Assembly: GCA_016715995.1 (NCBI GenBank)
Contig: JADJXF010000021.1
Span: 1-64,000, forward strand
Direction: 5' to 3'
Origin: Flavobacteriales bacterium
GTDB taxonomy: Bacteria; Bacteroidota; Bacteroidia; Flavobacteriales_F; PHOS-HE28
DNA length: 64,000 nucleotides
The notes below the pieces were generated by a model. It was not told the DNA's origin. It was given only the letters and a program-made list of their open reading frames with translations, and searched no databases. Below, piece by piece: positions 27,496 through 35,773 of this stretch (the stretch's first letter is position 1; every line of letters starts with the position of its first letter). The position numbers and the translations under genes are program-made.

Positions 27496-28926
27496 TCAGA
27501 AGGCGTAATTGATGATGAGGTCGGCGTGGTGCACGTTCACTTTGTTGAAGGTATGGCGTGGCGACAGCGGTTCGTCGTGCAGCGGAAGCTTCATCAGGTA
27601 GATCAGCTGCACGGCCAAGCCCTTCCAATTGCCCTTGAACTGGTATTGGGCATTGATGTCGAACTGCTGGTACGACGGGAAGGCATACTTATTCAGGCGG
27701 AAGTCGGTGGGCGAGGGGAGCCAGTAGAACCCGCCATCGAGTTGCACGCGCAAGCCGCTCTGGGTATGGTAGATTAAGTTGAGGGAAGTGGCATGCACAT
27801 CGCCGAAGCCTTCGTTGCGTTCGCGGGGCAGGAAGGTGTACATCGGGTCGCGGCCCCATTCACGGGGCATCAGGTAGCGGCCATCGGCTGTGATGCGCGT
27901 GTAGTTGGCCTGCCAGCGGAAGCGGCCATGGTTCATACGGAAGCGGGTACTGAAGGTCCACGATGCATCGTCCCGGAAGTAGGCCAGTGAATCGACGGCG
28001 TTTCCGCCCCCGCCCACCCTGTCCTGCCGGAAGGCCATCGCGCTCCACATCCAGCGGTCATCACGCGTGCCACGTTCCAGGTGCAGCATGGCCGTGTTGA
28101 AGGTGTTCTCTACGAACACGTCCCAAACCGTTGCGCGCCATTTGCCGATCACCGGGATCGATGCGCTACCCATGAGGATGCCGGCCGAGTTCAGGTTGCC
28201 CTTGTACTTGCTGGGCTGGCCTTCGGCATCGAGGCCGATGGGATACAGCCCCACGCTTTGGCCGACGCCGTACCATTTCGCGCTGGATCGGGGCAGCATC
28301 CGGTACAGGTAGCCGCCTTCGAAGCGAAGACCCTTCTTCGTGCGGTGAAGCCCCCAAAGGCCTTCCACCATACCCGGATGCATGCGACCGTCCTGCGGGT
28401 TGATGAACGGCGTGTTGATGTCCTGCTTGCCGAAGATGATTCTGGTGCGTCCCTCGTTCCGTTCGTAGTTCAACTGGAAGGTCTGAAGGAAGGCCAGCTG
28501 GTTGTCTTTGGTGATGTTCGCCACATCGAAGAGACCTACCTCGTATCGGTTGGGCTGTTTGGTGATGGGGTCCAACTGCGTGAGGTCGCTGCTCCAGAGG
28601 TCGAAGGTGTACGCTCCGCTCATGCGGAACTGGAATCCATGCCAGCGCTGCGAAGCGAAGCCCAGTGAGCCGCCAAAAGCCTGCGCGTGGCAATCGCTCA
28701 GATCGCCATCGTTCAATGTGCCCATGAGGTACAGGCGGAAGCGACCTTCCAGCGTGCCGTTCCTCATGACGTCATGGAGCGCTGAACCCTGGCGCAACGA
28801 GTCGCTTCGCGGGATGTCCAGTTCATCCTGCTGGGCCGAAGCCGTCCATGCGACCAAGGACAGCGATAGCCAGAGTAGCGCGCGCCTCGCCCATTGATGA
28901 CGGTCACTCACGGTATCCCGTTCCAT
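27496..28926 (-). CDS. Outer-membrane porin-like protein in the sulfur operon
   Basis: 476 residues: signal peptide (LLWLSLSLVAWTASAQ) then a pattern of amphipathic strands with many aromatic ends (GFQFRMSGAYTFDLW, RIIFGKQDINTPFINPQDGR) and a C-terminal Phe (LIINYAF), typical of a beta-barrel porin. The composition resembles OprD- or alginate-export-like barrels. Given its operon it may admit thiosulfate or sulfite, which is inferred. The start at 28926 is chosen because it places the signal peptide properly; the longer open frame overlaps dsrE. Confidence 0.72.
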   Translation of the reverse strand: MERDTVSDRHQWARRALLWLSLSLVAWTASAQQDELDIPRSDSLRQGSALHDVMRNGTLEGRFRLYLMGTLNDGDLSDCHAQAFGGSLGFASQRWHGFQFRMSGAYTFDLWSSDLTQLDPITKQPNRYEVGLFDVANITKDNQLAFLQTFQLNYERNEGRTRIIFGKQDINTPFINPQDGRMHPGMVEGLWGLHRTKKGLRFEGGYLYRMLPRSSAKWYGVGQSVGLYPIGLDAEGQPSKYKGNLNSAGILMGSASIPVIGKWRATVWDVFVENTFNTAMLHLERGTRDDRWMWSAMAFRQDRVGGGGNAVDSLAYFRDDASWTFSTRFRMNHGRFRWQANYTRITADGRYLMPREWGRDPMYTFLPRERNEGFGDVHATSLNLIYHTQSGLRVQLDGGFYWLPSPTDFRLNKYAFPSYQQFDINAQYQFKGNWKGLAVQLIYLMKLPLHDEPLSPRHTFNKVNVHHADLIINYAF

Positions 28927-28964
28927 CCATGCGTTCCTCCGTTCCTCTGCGGTTTCATCGTACT

Positions 28965-29384
28965 TCAGAAACCCGCCTTGATGTAGCTCCAGCCGTCCTC
29001 CTGCCGCTCCACGATGTGGATGATGCCGGCCTTCACGTAGCCCGCTTCGGGCACCACCTTTGAGCGATCGAGGTTGCGTTCCTTGATGGTGTTCTCGCAA
29101 GCGGTGAACACAATACCCTGCGCGGCGAATTCCTTCACCTTGCCTTGCACGGTGCTCCGGTCGCTCATCAGCAGATCCATGCCGGGGCCGTGACAGACGA
29201 CCTCGAGCTGCAGGGTAGGAGAGGCCTCCTTCATATTCTTGAACTGCTTCATCAGGTTCTTGTGCACGAGTGTGTCGCCACTGGTGAGTTGCATCACGAT
29301 GCGGTGCTGGCGAGCGGAGCCCACTTGGGCAAGCAGGGTGTACGGACTAACAAGCAGCACGGACAGAAGAAGGAGCATTTTCAT
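28965..29384 (-). CDS. Periplasmic DsrE/DsrF-like sulfur-relay protein
   Basis: 139 residues with a signal peptide (MKMLLLLSVLLVSPYTLLAQ) and a DsrE-like domain: RIVMQLTSGDTLVHKNLMKQ, LEVVCHGPGMDLLM, and the conserved cysteine in GIVFTACENTIKERN. Family members bind or relay sulfane sulfur. The export signal places this one outside the cytoplasm. It has its own predicted promoter inside the operon, and the ATG lies only five bases after the box, so the mRNA may be nearly leaderless (Met3 is an alternative start). Confidence 0.82.
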   Translation of the reverse strand: MKMLLLLSVLLVSPYTLLAQVGSARQHRIVMQLTSGDTLVHKNLMKQFKNMKEASPTLQLEVVCHGPGMDLLMSDRSTVQGKVKEFAAQGIVFTACENTIKERNLDRSKVVPEAGYVKAGIIHIVERQEDGWSYIKAGF

Positions 29385-29389
29385 GACCG

Positions 29390-29433
29390 CAAAGATCTGC
29401 CCGACCCCTTCAGCCGATGGTGACCTCTGTCAC
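29390..29433 (-). promoter_or_regulatory. Internal Crp-type operator and -7 box before dsrE
   Basis: GTGACCTCTGTCAC at 29420-29433 (perfect GTGA-N6-TCAC) sits in the gap between soxB-like and dsrE. The box GATCTTTG (29397 to 29390) ends 36.5 bases from its centre, matching the other three promoters. It predicts a second transcript covering dsrE, the porin and the rhodanese lipoprotein. Confidence 0.6.
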
Positions 29434-29440
29434 TACGGGA

Positions 29441-31228
29441 TCAACGGAACTCGTAGTCGTAGCCTTCCAGCTGACTCAGGATGTCCTGCGGCGCATCCGT
29501 GGCCGTAATGCGTCCTTCCACCTTTGGCGCCACGGGAGAGAACTTTCCAAAGTACTCGCGCAGGATGTTGTGCATGGTGGCGTTCGCCCGGCGTGGGTTC
29601 TTCACCTTCTCCAGGCGGCACAGGGTGTCGTCGGGGTCTCCTTCGCGTTCGCAGGCGGCGATGAGATAGGTCCGTTCGAGGTCGATGGGTTTGCCAGCGA
29701 CCTTGATCCAGTTCACGCGTTTGCCCAGGTCGTTGTGCATCGTGAAGTTGGCGGTCATGCCTTTGAAGCGCACCACCCAGCCACCGAAGCGTTTGGCGGG
29801 ATCCTTCGCGAACACGTTGTGCAGTTCCTTCTCCAGCCAATCCCACAACTGCTGACCGGTGGCTTCGCCGTACTTGGCCTCGCTGTCCACCGGGATCATG
29901 CTCCACAGGTTGTCGTTCGTGATCGGCGTGGGCGTCTTGCCATCGGCCACGATGGGCGGGCAGAAGCGGAAGCCGTTGCTGATGGCCACATCGGGTTTCA
30001 GCTTCCACATGATGGCATCCGTGATCAAATTGTCCATCGGGTTCTCGATCACGTAGTAGCGCACCAGCGTGTTCTTCGTGCTGCCCACCACTTTGCTCAA
30101 CTCTTCCTTGTATGGCGCGCTCACTTCCTCCACGAGTTGCAGCATGCCCTTGTCGGCGGGGAATTTCTCCGGGTCCACGTCGAGCAGCTCATAGTGGCTG
30201 TCCTTCACCTTGCCTTCTTCCACCACAACATCGAGGCGCGCAATGAATGATCCGAAGGCGCCGGGTTCAACCACCTTGCTGTACTTGCCATCGATGGGCT
30301 TGCGCACGCGCTCATGCGTGTCGGCGCCGAGGATCAGGTCCGCGCCTTCCACCTCGGGCTTGTTGGCCAGGTCTACTTGCTGGGCCAGACCCATGTGCGT
30401 AACGAGGAAGACCATAGCGCACTGCTCGTAGTCCCGCAAGAGTCGGATGTACTTGGCCACGTTCACCTCGGGCTTCGCGAAGCGGATGCCGCAGCTGTAC
30501 GCGGGCGATTGGCGTTTGGGCGTGAGCGGGTCGTTGTAGCCAATGAAGCCGACCTTGATCCCCGCGACCTGCTTGGTCCAATAGGGCGGGAAGATCATCT
30601 CGCCCGCGAGGTCCGCATTGGGGTCCACCATGTCGCCGCAGTAGCTCGCCAGGGTTTCGTGGTACATGTTCGCGCAGATCTTCGCGCCACGGTAACCGCC
30701 GAGGTCCTTCAACATGTTCTCCTTGCCATAGACCACTTCCCAGTTGCCGGGTAGCAGCAGGTCATAGCCCACGTGGTTCATCAGCGGTACGATTGCACGG
30801 CCTTCGCTCTTGGCCGCCACGCCACCACCTTGGAAACAATCGCCGCCGTCGATGACGATTGTGTTCTCGGGATCCTCGTTGCGCAGGGTGTCCACCATCG
30901 TCTTCAGCACGCCGTAGCCGCCACGCCTCTTGTACACGGGCTTTCCATTCTCCAGGAAGAACTCGTCGTGCGTGTGCAGCTGCGCGTGGATATCGCTGGT
31001 GAAGAGGATTGTGAATTTCCCGGCCTTGCCGTTCTGCACAGCTCGGCTGCCCATGAGTTCTTCACGGCGTTGAGCATCGCTCATGGAGCCGAGCGCCACC
31101 GTTGGACCCAGCGTAAAACCAGCACCCAGCGCACCGAGCGACTTCAGCGCCTGCCTGCGACTTACTCCGGTGCGTTGTTCATCGTGGTTGCCGCAAGTGC
31201 AGCCGGGCGGGTGGTGGATCTCGCTCAT
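29441..31228 (-). CDS. SoxB-like Tat-exported 5'-nucleotidase-family hydrolase
   Basis: 595 residues. The Tat signal has SRRQALK (from residue 23) after a Cys/His-rich head (GCTCGNHD). The metallophosphatase core has D79 and H81 (SDIHAQL), D130 (DGGDCFQG), N162-W163-E164 (GNWEVVYG; Trp where nucleotidases have His, as in SoxB) and H278 (VTHMG). GADTHE has Asp303 where relatives usually have His. The C-terminal 5'-nucleotidase domain follows. SoxB hydrolyses sulfate from sulfonated SoxYZ; no soxXA or soxYZ is seen in this window, so the substrate is open. The start overlaps the cytochrome stop. Confidence 0.75.
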   Translation of the reverse strand: MSEIHHPPGCTCGNHDEQRTGVSRRQALKSLGALGAGFTLGPTVALGSMSDAQRREELMGSRAVQNGKAGKFTILFTSDIHAQLHTHDEFFLENGKPVYKRRGGYGVLKTMVDTLRNEDPENTIVIDGGDCFQGGGVAAKSEGRAIVPLMNHVGYDLLLPGNWEVVYGKENMLKDLGGYRGAKICANMYHETLASYCGDMVDPNADLAGEMIFPPYWTKQVAGIKVGFIGYNDPLTPKRQSPAYSCGIRFAKPEVNVAKYIRLLRDYEQCAMVFLVTHMGLAQQVDLANKPEVEGADLILGADTHERVRKPIDGKYSKVVEPGAFGSFIARLDVVVEEGKVKDSHYELLDVDPEKFPADKGMLQLVEEVSAPYKEELSKVVGSTKNTLVRYYVIENPMDNLITDAIMWKLKPDVAISNGFRFCPPIVADGKTPTPITNDNLWSMIPVDSEAKYGEATGQQLWDWLEKELHNVFAKDPAKRFGGWVVRFKGMTANFTMHNDLGKRVNWIKVAGKPIDLERTYLIAACEREGDPDDTLCRLEKVKNPRRANATMHNILREYFGKFSPVAPKVEGRITATDAPQDILSQLEGYDYEFR

Positions 31229-32334
31229 GGTTTCTTGTTGTTCGCGGCGATGGCGTCGAAGGGGCCGTACTTGTGCTGCTGCTCGGTGAACTTGTCCGCG
31301 TAAGGTCCGAAGGGATGGTCCACAGGTTTCTTGCTGATGTCGGGCCAGTCGTCAGTGAGGTCCTTGCGGGGGCGCGGTTGCGAGTTCACGTAGGCCGCCA
31401 CATCCCATGCCTCCTCATCGGTGAGCTGCGGCGCTAGGTAGGTTGCGCCCTGCGGCATGTTGGCCTTCGCGTATCCCGCGAAGCGGCTCAGGCGATAAAG
31501 GCCAGCACCGCTGTTGTAGCTGAGCGGACCCCACAGCGGCGGATAGAGTTGCGTGAGGCTATCCGCCTTGAGCATGCCCTGGCCGTCCTTGCCGTGGCAC
31601 GATGCGCACTTCGCCTCGAATACCTCAGCACCGCGCTTGGGGTCGGCAGCGCGGTCCATGAAGGCGAGTTCCACGATACCGCTGCCCTTCGGTTTCGCGC
31701 CTTTGTCGATGCCCGTCCCCAACCATTCCATGTATGCGATGATGGCCTTCATCTCGCGGCCGGTGCTATCCAGCGCGGTGCCGTTGAGGCTGCGCTCCAC
31801 GCAATCGTTCACGCGCTTCACCACGGTCTCGTTGGCCCCGCTGCGCGCACGGAACTTCGGATAGGTGCTCCATACCGCGCCGTAATTGTTGCCCCATGGC
31901 TTGGTGCCGGCTTCCAGGTGGCAGTTCTGGCAATTGAGCGCGTTGGTATTGCGCATCACTGTGCCATTGGGGCCGATGTAGCGCGCGGTGTTCTTGATAA
32001 GCTCTCGCCCATAGCGCACGAGTTCTTCGCGTTCACCATCAAAGAAGACGAGCCGCGTGGTATCCGCTCCGCTCCACAGGCTATCCGCTGTGAAGGTGGC
32101 GGCTTGCGGCAACGGTTCCGCGGGCGGCGGCTTCGGCGAGAACAGGGTGGTGGGCGCAAAGAACTGCGCGATCACGAGCGCCAGCAGCAGCCATACCAGC
32201 CGCTTGCTCCAATTCAGGCCGCTCTTTCGCGGTTGTCCGATGCGTTCCTGAAGCGTACCCAGTGCATCGTCCAGCACGTAGATGACCACCAGCACAAGCA
32301 GCGTGGCCACAAGGACGATGACAGGTACGAGCAT
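31225..32334 (-). CDS. Membrane-anchored TsdA-like dihaem cytochrome c
   Basis: 369 residues. Two hydrophobic segments (about 1-20 and 45-62) anchor it. Haem 1 is C135-QN-C138-H139 within NCQNCHLEAG, followed by NNYGAVWSTYPKFRARSG and VNDCVERSLNG, whose Cys178 matches the Cys haem ligand of thiosulfate dehydrogenase TsdA. Haem 2 is C243-AS-C246-H247. TsdA joins two thiosulfates to tetrathionate, or reverses it. The anchor is unusual, because TsdA is normally soluble and periplasmic. Overlaps the SoxB-like gene by 4 bases, so the two products likely work together. Confidence 0.8.
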   Translation of the reverse strand: MLVPVIVLVATLLVLVVIYVLDDALGTLQERIGQPRKSGLNWSKRLVWLLLALVIAQFFAPTTLFSPKPPPAEPLPQAATFTADSLWSGADTTRLVFFDGEREELVRYGRELIKNTARYIGPNGTVMRNTNALNCQNCHLEAGTKPWGNNYGAVWSTYPKFRARSGANETVVKRVNDCVERSLNGTALDSTGREMKAIIAYMEWLGTGIDKGAKPKGSGIVELAFMDRAADPKRGAEVFEAKCASCHGKDGQGMLKADSLTQLYPPLWGPLSYNSGAGLYRLSRFAGYAKANMPQGATYLAPQLTDEEAWDVAAYVNSQPRPRKDLTDDWPDISKKPVDHPFGPYADKFTEQQHKYGPFDAIAANNKKP

Positions 32335-32346
32335 GGCCTCGCGTGA

Positions 32347-32854
32347 TTAGTGCGGCAGTTTCTCGCGGAAGACCCCGTATACGTAGGTGCCCGCTACTGC
32401 GCTCAGGAAGGTCACGATGATCACCGAGTAGCCCGCGCCGATCTGCGCGAACAACGGACCCGGGCACGCGCCGGTGATGGCCCAGCCCAAGCCGAACAGT
32501 AGCCCGCCGTAGATCGCCCTTTGTTGAAGGTCTTCTCGGGATGTGGATCACCTCACCGTGGATCGTCTTCGCTTTCATGCGCTTGATGAGCAGCACACTG
32601 ATTGCGCCTACCACCACGGCCGTGCCGATGACGCCGTACATGTGGAAGCTTTCGAAGCGGAACATCTCCTGGATGCGGAACCAGCTGATGATCTCCGCTT
32701 TCACGAACACGATGCCGAAGAGGATGCCCCAAGCGCTGTACTTGAAGTTGTGCCACCAGGGATGGACCAGTTCGCTCTCGTTCACGCATATAGCGTCGAG
32801 CTCGCGCTGCTGCAGGTCGGACACGGGCTGGGCTTGTTGGAAGTTGGTCTCCAT
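32347..32854 (-). CDS. YeeE/YedE-family sulfur transporter, second copy (frameshifted)
   Basis: About 168 residues. The N-terminal half is open from 32854 (METNFQQAQPVSDLQQ; helices YSAWGILFGIVFVKAEI and MYGVIGTAVVVGAISVLLI). Near 32543 the frame changes, after VIHIP; the continuation REDLQQRAIYGGLLFGLGW, then TGACPGPLFAQIGAG and VFREKLPH, ends at 32347. YeeE/YedE proteins import thiosulfate through cysteine relays; the TGACPGP motif holds the expected Cys. The break (one base too many or two missing around ATCCCGAGAAG) is either a consensus error or a real mutation. Confidence 0.75.
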
Positions 32855-32858
32855 GCGG

Positions 32859-33422
32859 TTAGAGGGTGAGGAGGTGGGGCAGGATGAACCAGGTCATGAC
32901 GATGCCGCCGATCATGAACATCACGGTGGCCACGAGGCTCGGCCATTGCAAGCTGCTCAGGCCCATAATGGCATGGCCGCTGGTGCAGCCACCGGCGTAA
33001 CGCGTGCCGAAGCCCACCAGGAAACCGCCGAGGACGAAGAAGGTCAATCCGCGCAGGGTGAAGAGCTGATCCCAGCTGAAGATCTCGGCTGGCAGAAGGT
33101 GCCCAGTGTCCATGATGCCTTTCTCAGCGAGGTACGCGGCAGTGGAATCCGCGAGCACGATGGGGTTGGGGTCGCTGAGGTAGCGCGCAGCGATGAGCGC
33201 GCCCAACGCGATGCCGCCCACGAAGAAGAGGTTCCACGCCTCCTTCTTCCAGTCGTACTTGAAGAATTTCACGTCGCCTGGTATACACGCGGCGCAGAGG
33301 TGGCGCAAGGAACTGCTGATGCCGAATGATTTGTTTCCGACAAGCAACAAGTAGGGCACAGTGAGGCCGATGAGGGCGCCTGCCAAGTACCACGGCCAGG
33401 GTTGTTTGATCGCTTCGAGCAT
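32859..33422 (-). CDS. YeeE/YedE-family sulfur transporter, first copy
   Basis: 187 residues with about five hydrophobic helices. Family cysteine motifs are present: SLRHLCAACIPGD and TRYAGGCTSGHAIMGLS. These proteins carry thiosulfate across the inner membrane by passing it along conserved Cys. Four bases separate it from the second copy; such two-gene half-YeeE pairs are common in Bacteroidota and probably form one transporter. Confidence 0.88.
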   Translation of the reverse strand: MLEAIKQPWPWYLAGALIGLTVPYLLLVGNKSFGISSSLRHLCAACIPGDVKFFKYDWKKEAWNLFFVGGIALGALIAARYLSDPNPIVLADSTAAYLAEKGIMDTGHLLPAEIFSWDQLFTLRGLTFFVLGGFLVGFGTRYAGGCTSGHAIMGLSSLQWPSLVATVMFMIGGIVMTWFILPHLLTL

Positions 33423-33468
33423 GACTTTCGTCGCGTTGATGTGTTGATGACTGTGAAAGGACGGACCT

Positions 33469-33491
33469 ACCGCGATCCGGGCTTTCGCGGT
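33469..33491 (-). terminator. Stem-loop between persulfide dioxygenase and yeeE
   Basis: Stem ACCGCG/CGCGGT with an 11-base loop, 6 bases after the dioxygenase stop. It lies inside the operon and may be a partial terminator or an mRNA-stability hairpin that lowers expression of the downstream genes. Confidence 0.35.
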
Positions 33492-33497
33492 TTATTC

Positions 33498-34910
33498 TTA
33501 CTTGATGATCGTGCTAGGGCACACGTAGTCCGTCACCTTCACATCGGTCTTCTTGATGGCGTTGAATCCGCCGCGCACCTCCACGAGATTGTGGTAACCG
33601 CGCGACTTTAGCAGGCTGGCCGCGATCATGCTGCGGTATCCGCCCGCGCAATGCACGTAGTTCGTTTCCTCCTTGCTGAAGGCGGCCAGGTTCTGATTGA
33701 TGTACTGCAGCGATGCATGCCACGCGCCGTCCACATGCTCAGCTTCGTACTCGCCATCCTTGCGCACATCCACCACGCGCAGCTTGTTGGCGTGAAAGCG
33801 CCGTGCGAACTCTTCAGCATCGATACGGTCGATGCTATCCACGTCCTTACCGCTTGACTTCCATGCGCCGATGCCGCCCTTCAGGTATCCGAACACGTTG
33901 TCGTAGCCCACGCGTGCCAAGCGGGTCACCACTTCGTCCTCCATGCCCTCGTCTGTCATCAGCAGGATCGGGTGCTTCACATCGGGGATCATGGCGCCCA
34001 CCCACGGCGCGAAGTCGCCTTTGATGCCGATGTTGATGCTGCGCGGGATGAAACCATCCTTGAAGTCCTCGGCGCCGCGCGTGTCCAGCACCAATGCGCC
34101 TTCGGTCTCGGCCACCAGTTCGAACTGGTCGGGGGTGAGGGCGCGCAGGCCGCGCTTCTTCACGCTGTCCACGCTCTCGATCACGCCCTTGTTCAAGGCC
34201 ACGTTCTGCGGGAAGTAGGCCGGGGGCGGAAGGAGGCCGTCGGTCACCTCTTTTATGAACTGCTCTTTCGTCGTCGCTTTCAGGGCGTAGTTGTTCTGCT
34301 TCTGATTGCCGAGCGTGTCCCAGGTCTCCTTGCTCATGTTTTTGCCGCAAGCACTGCCTGCGCCATGGGCGGGGTACACGATCACATCGTCGGGCAGGGG
34401 CAGGATCTTGTTGTGCAGGCTGTCGTAGAGGTAGCCGGCGAGATCCTCCTGCGTCAGCGAACCCATCTTCTGCGCGAGGTCTGGACGGCCCACATCGCCG
34501 ATGAACAAGGTGTCGCCGCTGAAGATCGCGTGCGGCTTCCCGCTCTCATCCTTCAGTAGGTACGTGGTGCTCTCCATGGTGTGGCCGGGCGTGTGCAGCA
34601 CGGTGATGGTCACCTTGCCCACGTTCAGCACCTCGCCATCGGTGGCGATGTGTGCCTCGAACTGCGGGTTGGCGTTGGGGCCGTAAACGATAGTGGCGCC
34701 GGTCTTCTTGGCGAGGTCCACGTGGCCGCTCACGAAGTCGGCGTGGAAGTGCGTCTCCAGCACGTACTTGATCCTGGCGCCGCTCTGCTTCGCGCGCTCG
34801 AGGTAAGGCTGCGTTTCGCGCAGCGGATCGATGATCACGGCCTCGCCGTTGCTCTCGATGTAGTAGGCGCCTTGTGCCAGGCAGCCGGTGTAGATCTGTT
34901 CGATTTTCAT
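33498..34910 (-). CDS. Persulfide dioxygenase fused to two rhodanese domains
   Basis: 470 residues. Metallo-beta-lactamase domain (1-about 250) with THFHADF (H54, H56, D58), TPGHTMEST and FSGDTLFIGDVGRPD, the ETHE1-type persulfide dioxygenase pattern. The first rhodanese domain (about 265-355) has no active Cys (LLMTDEGMED). The second (about 370-460) has Cys421 in HCAGGYRS. It oxidises glutathione or protein persulfide to sulfite, with the active rhodanese transferring sulfur, possibly onto sulfite to make thiosulfate (as in CstB). Start at 34910 (MKIEQIYTGCLAQGAYYI) fits the family. Confidence 0.93.
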   Translation of the reverse strand: MKIEQIYTGCLAQGAYYIESNGEAVIIDPLRETQPYLERAKQSGARIKYVLETHFHADFVSGHVDLAKKTGATIVYGPNANPQFEAHIATDGEVLNVGKVTITVLHTPGHTMESTTYLLKDESGKPHAIFSGDTLFIGDVGRPDLAQKMGSLTQEDLAGYLYDSLHNKILPLPDDVIVYPAHGAGSACGKNMSKETWDTLGNQKQNNYALKATTKEQFIKEVTDGLLPPPAYFPQNVALNKGVIESVDSVKKRGLRALTPDQFELVAETEGALVLDTRGAEDFKDGFIPRSINIGIKGDFAPWVGAMIPDVKHPILLMTDEGMEDEVVTRLARVGYDNVFGYLKGGIGAWKSSGKDVDSIDRIDAEEFARRFHANKLRVVDVRKDGEYEAEHVDGAWHASLQYINQNLAAFSKEETNYVHCAGGYRSMIAASLLKSRGYHNLVEVRGGFNAIKKTDVKVTDYVCPSTIIK

Positions 34911-34929
34911 GTTCGTGGAGAGTTGTCGT

Positions 34930-34947
34930 GGCGCGTCATGACGCGCC
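34930..34947. promoter_or_regulatory. Perfect 18-bp palindrome between tauE and the dioxygenase gene
   Basis: GGCGCGTCATGACGCGCC is fully self-complementary and lies 20 bases upstream of the dioxygenase ATG. It could be an operator for a dimeric regulator or, as RNA, a 7-bp hairpin with a CATG loop. No TTTG box is near it. Confidence 0.4.
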
Positions 34948-34954
34948 CGTGCGG

Positions 34955-35773
34955 TTAGGAGAGGTTCGAGAGTTCCCTTCCGATGATGTACACGCCCATG
35001 GCGAGCACGAACCATCCGAAGGCAGGTTTGAGTTTTTCATTTGGGATGCGTTTGCTGAGCGCGCTGCCTAGTAAGATACCCGCGATGGCCACCGCGCTGA
35101 AGAGCCCGAGGAAGCGCCAATCGATGAATTCACCGCCCTTGAGGTCTCCTGTGAATCCGATGAGCGATTTGGCGGCGATGATGATGAGCGAGGTGCCCAC
35201 CGCCTGCTTCATCGGGAGCTTCGCAAGCAGCACCAGCGCTGGGATGATGAGAAAGCCGCCACCGGCGCCCACGATACCTGTTAGTACGCCCACCACGATG
35301 CCTTCGCCCAGGATCAAGGGATAGTTGAATTTGATTGCTTCGTCGGCGCGCTCGCTTGGGCCTAATGGAACCTTCTGCTTTTTGATCATGCTGTAGGCCG
35401 CAGCCACCATGATCATCGCGAAGAAGACAAGGATGCCCAGCGCCTTGCTCACGGGCGTATCACCCACACTGAAAAGCGGGTCGGACAGCGCTGGCATCAG
35501 CCATGCGCGCGTGGCGTAAACCGCGAGGATGCTGGGGATGCCGAAGACGATGGCCGTGCGCCAGTGGATGTTGCCGAGGCGCATGTGGCTGCCGCTGCCG
35601 ATCAAGCTGGTAAGGCCCACGATGAATAACGAGTATGCCGTAGCCAGCACCGGGTCCACTTGGAAGAGGTACACCAGGATGGGTACCGTCAGGATGCTTC
35701 CGCCACCGCCGATGAGGCCGAGTGACAGACCCATGAGGATTGCGCCGAGGTAGCCGAGGATCTCCATGCTCAT
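34955..35773 (-). CDS. TauE/SafE-family sulfite/anion exporter
   Basis: 272 residues, about eight helices, with the duplicated family glycine motifs GLIGGGGSILTVPIL and GIVGAGGGFLIIPALVLL. These transporters export sulfite or organosulfonates. Downstream of a persulfide-oxidising enzyme, removal of sulfite is the likely job. The start at 35773 overlaps the arsR stop (CTATGA), so the two are coupled. Confidence 0.88.
   Translation of the reverse strand: MSMEILGYLGAILMGLSLGLIGGGGSILTVPILVYLFQVDPVLATAYSLFIVGLTSLIGSGSHMRLGNIHWRTAIVFGIPSILAVYATRAWLMPALSDPLFSVGDTPVSKALGILVFFAMIMVAAAYSMIKKQKVPLGPSERADEAIKFNYPLILGEGIVVGVLTGIVGAGGGFLIIPALVLLAKLPMKQAVGTSLIIIAAKSLIGFTGDLKGGEFIDWRFLGLFSAVAIAGILLGSALSKRIPNEKLKPAFGWFVLAMGVYIIGRELSNLS

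Noticed and set aside
29284..29297. A fifth GTGA-N6-TCAC match inside the dsrE coding region
   Set aside because: No TTTG box follows at the usual distance and it is well inside a gene. About one chance match is expected in a window of this size.
32500..32560. Programmed ribosomal frameshift in the second yeeE gene
   Set aside because: No classical slippery heptamer or downstream pseudoknot could be recognised at the junction, and other single-base breaks in the window point to assembly errors.
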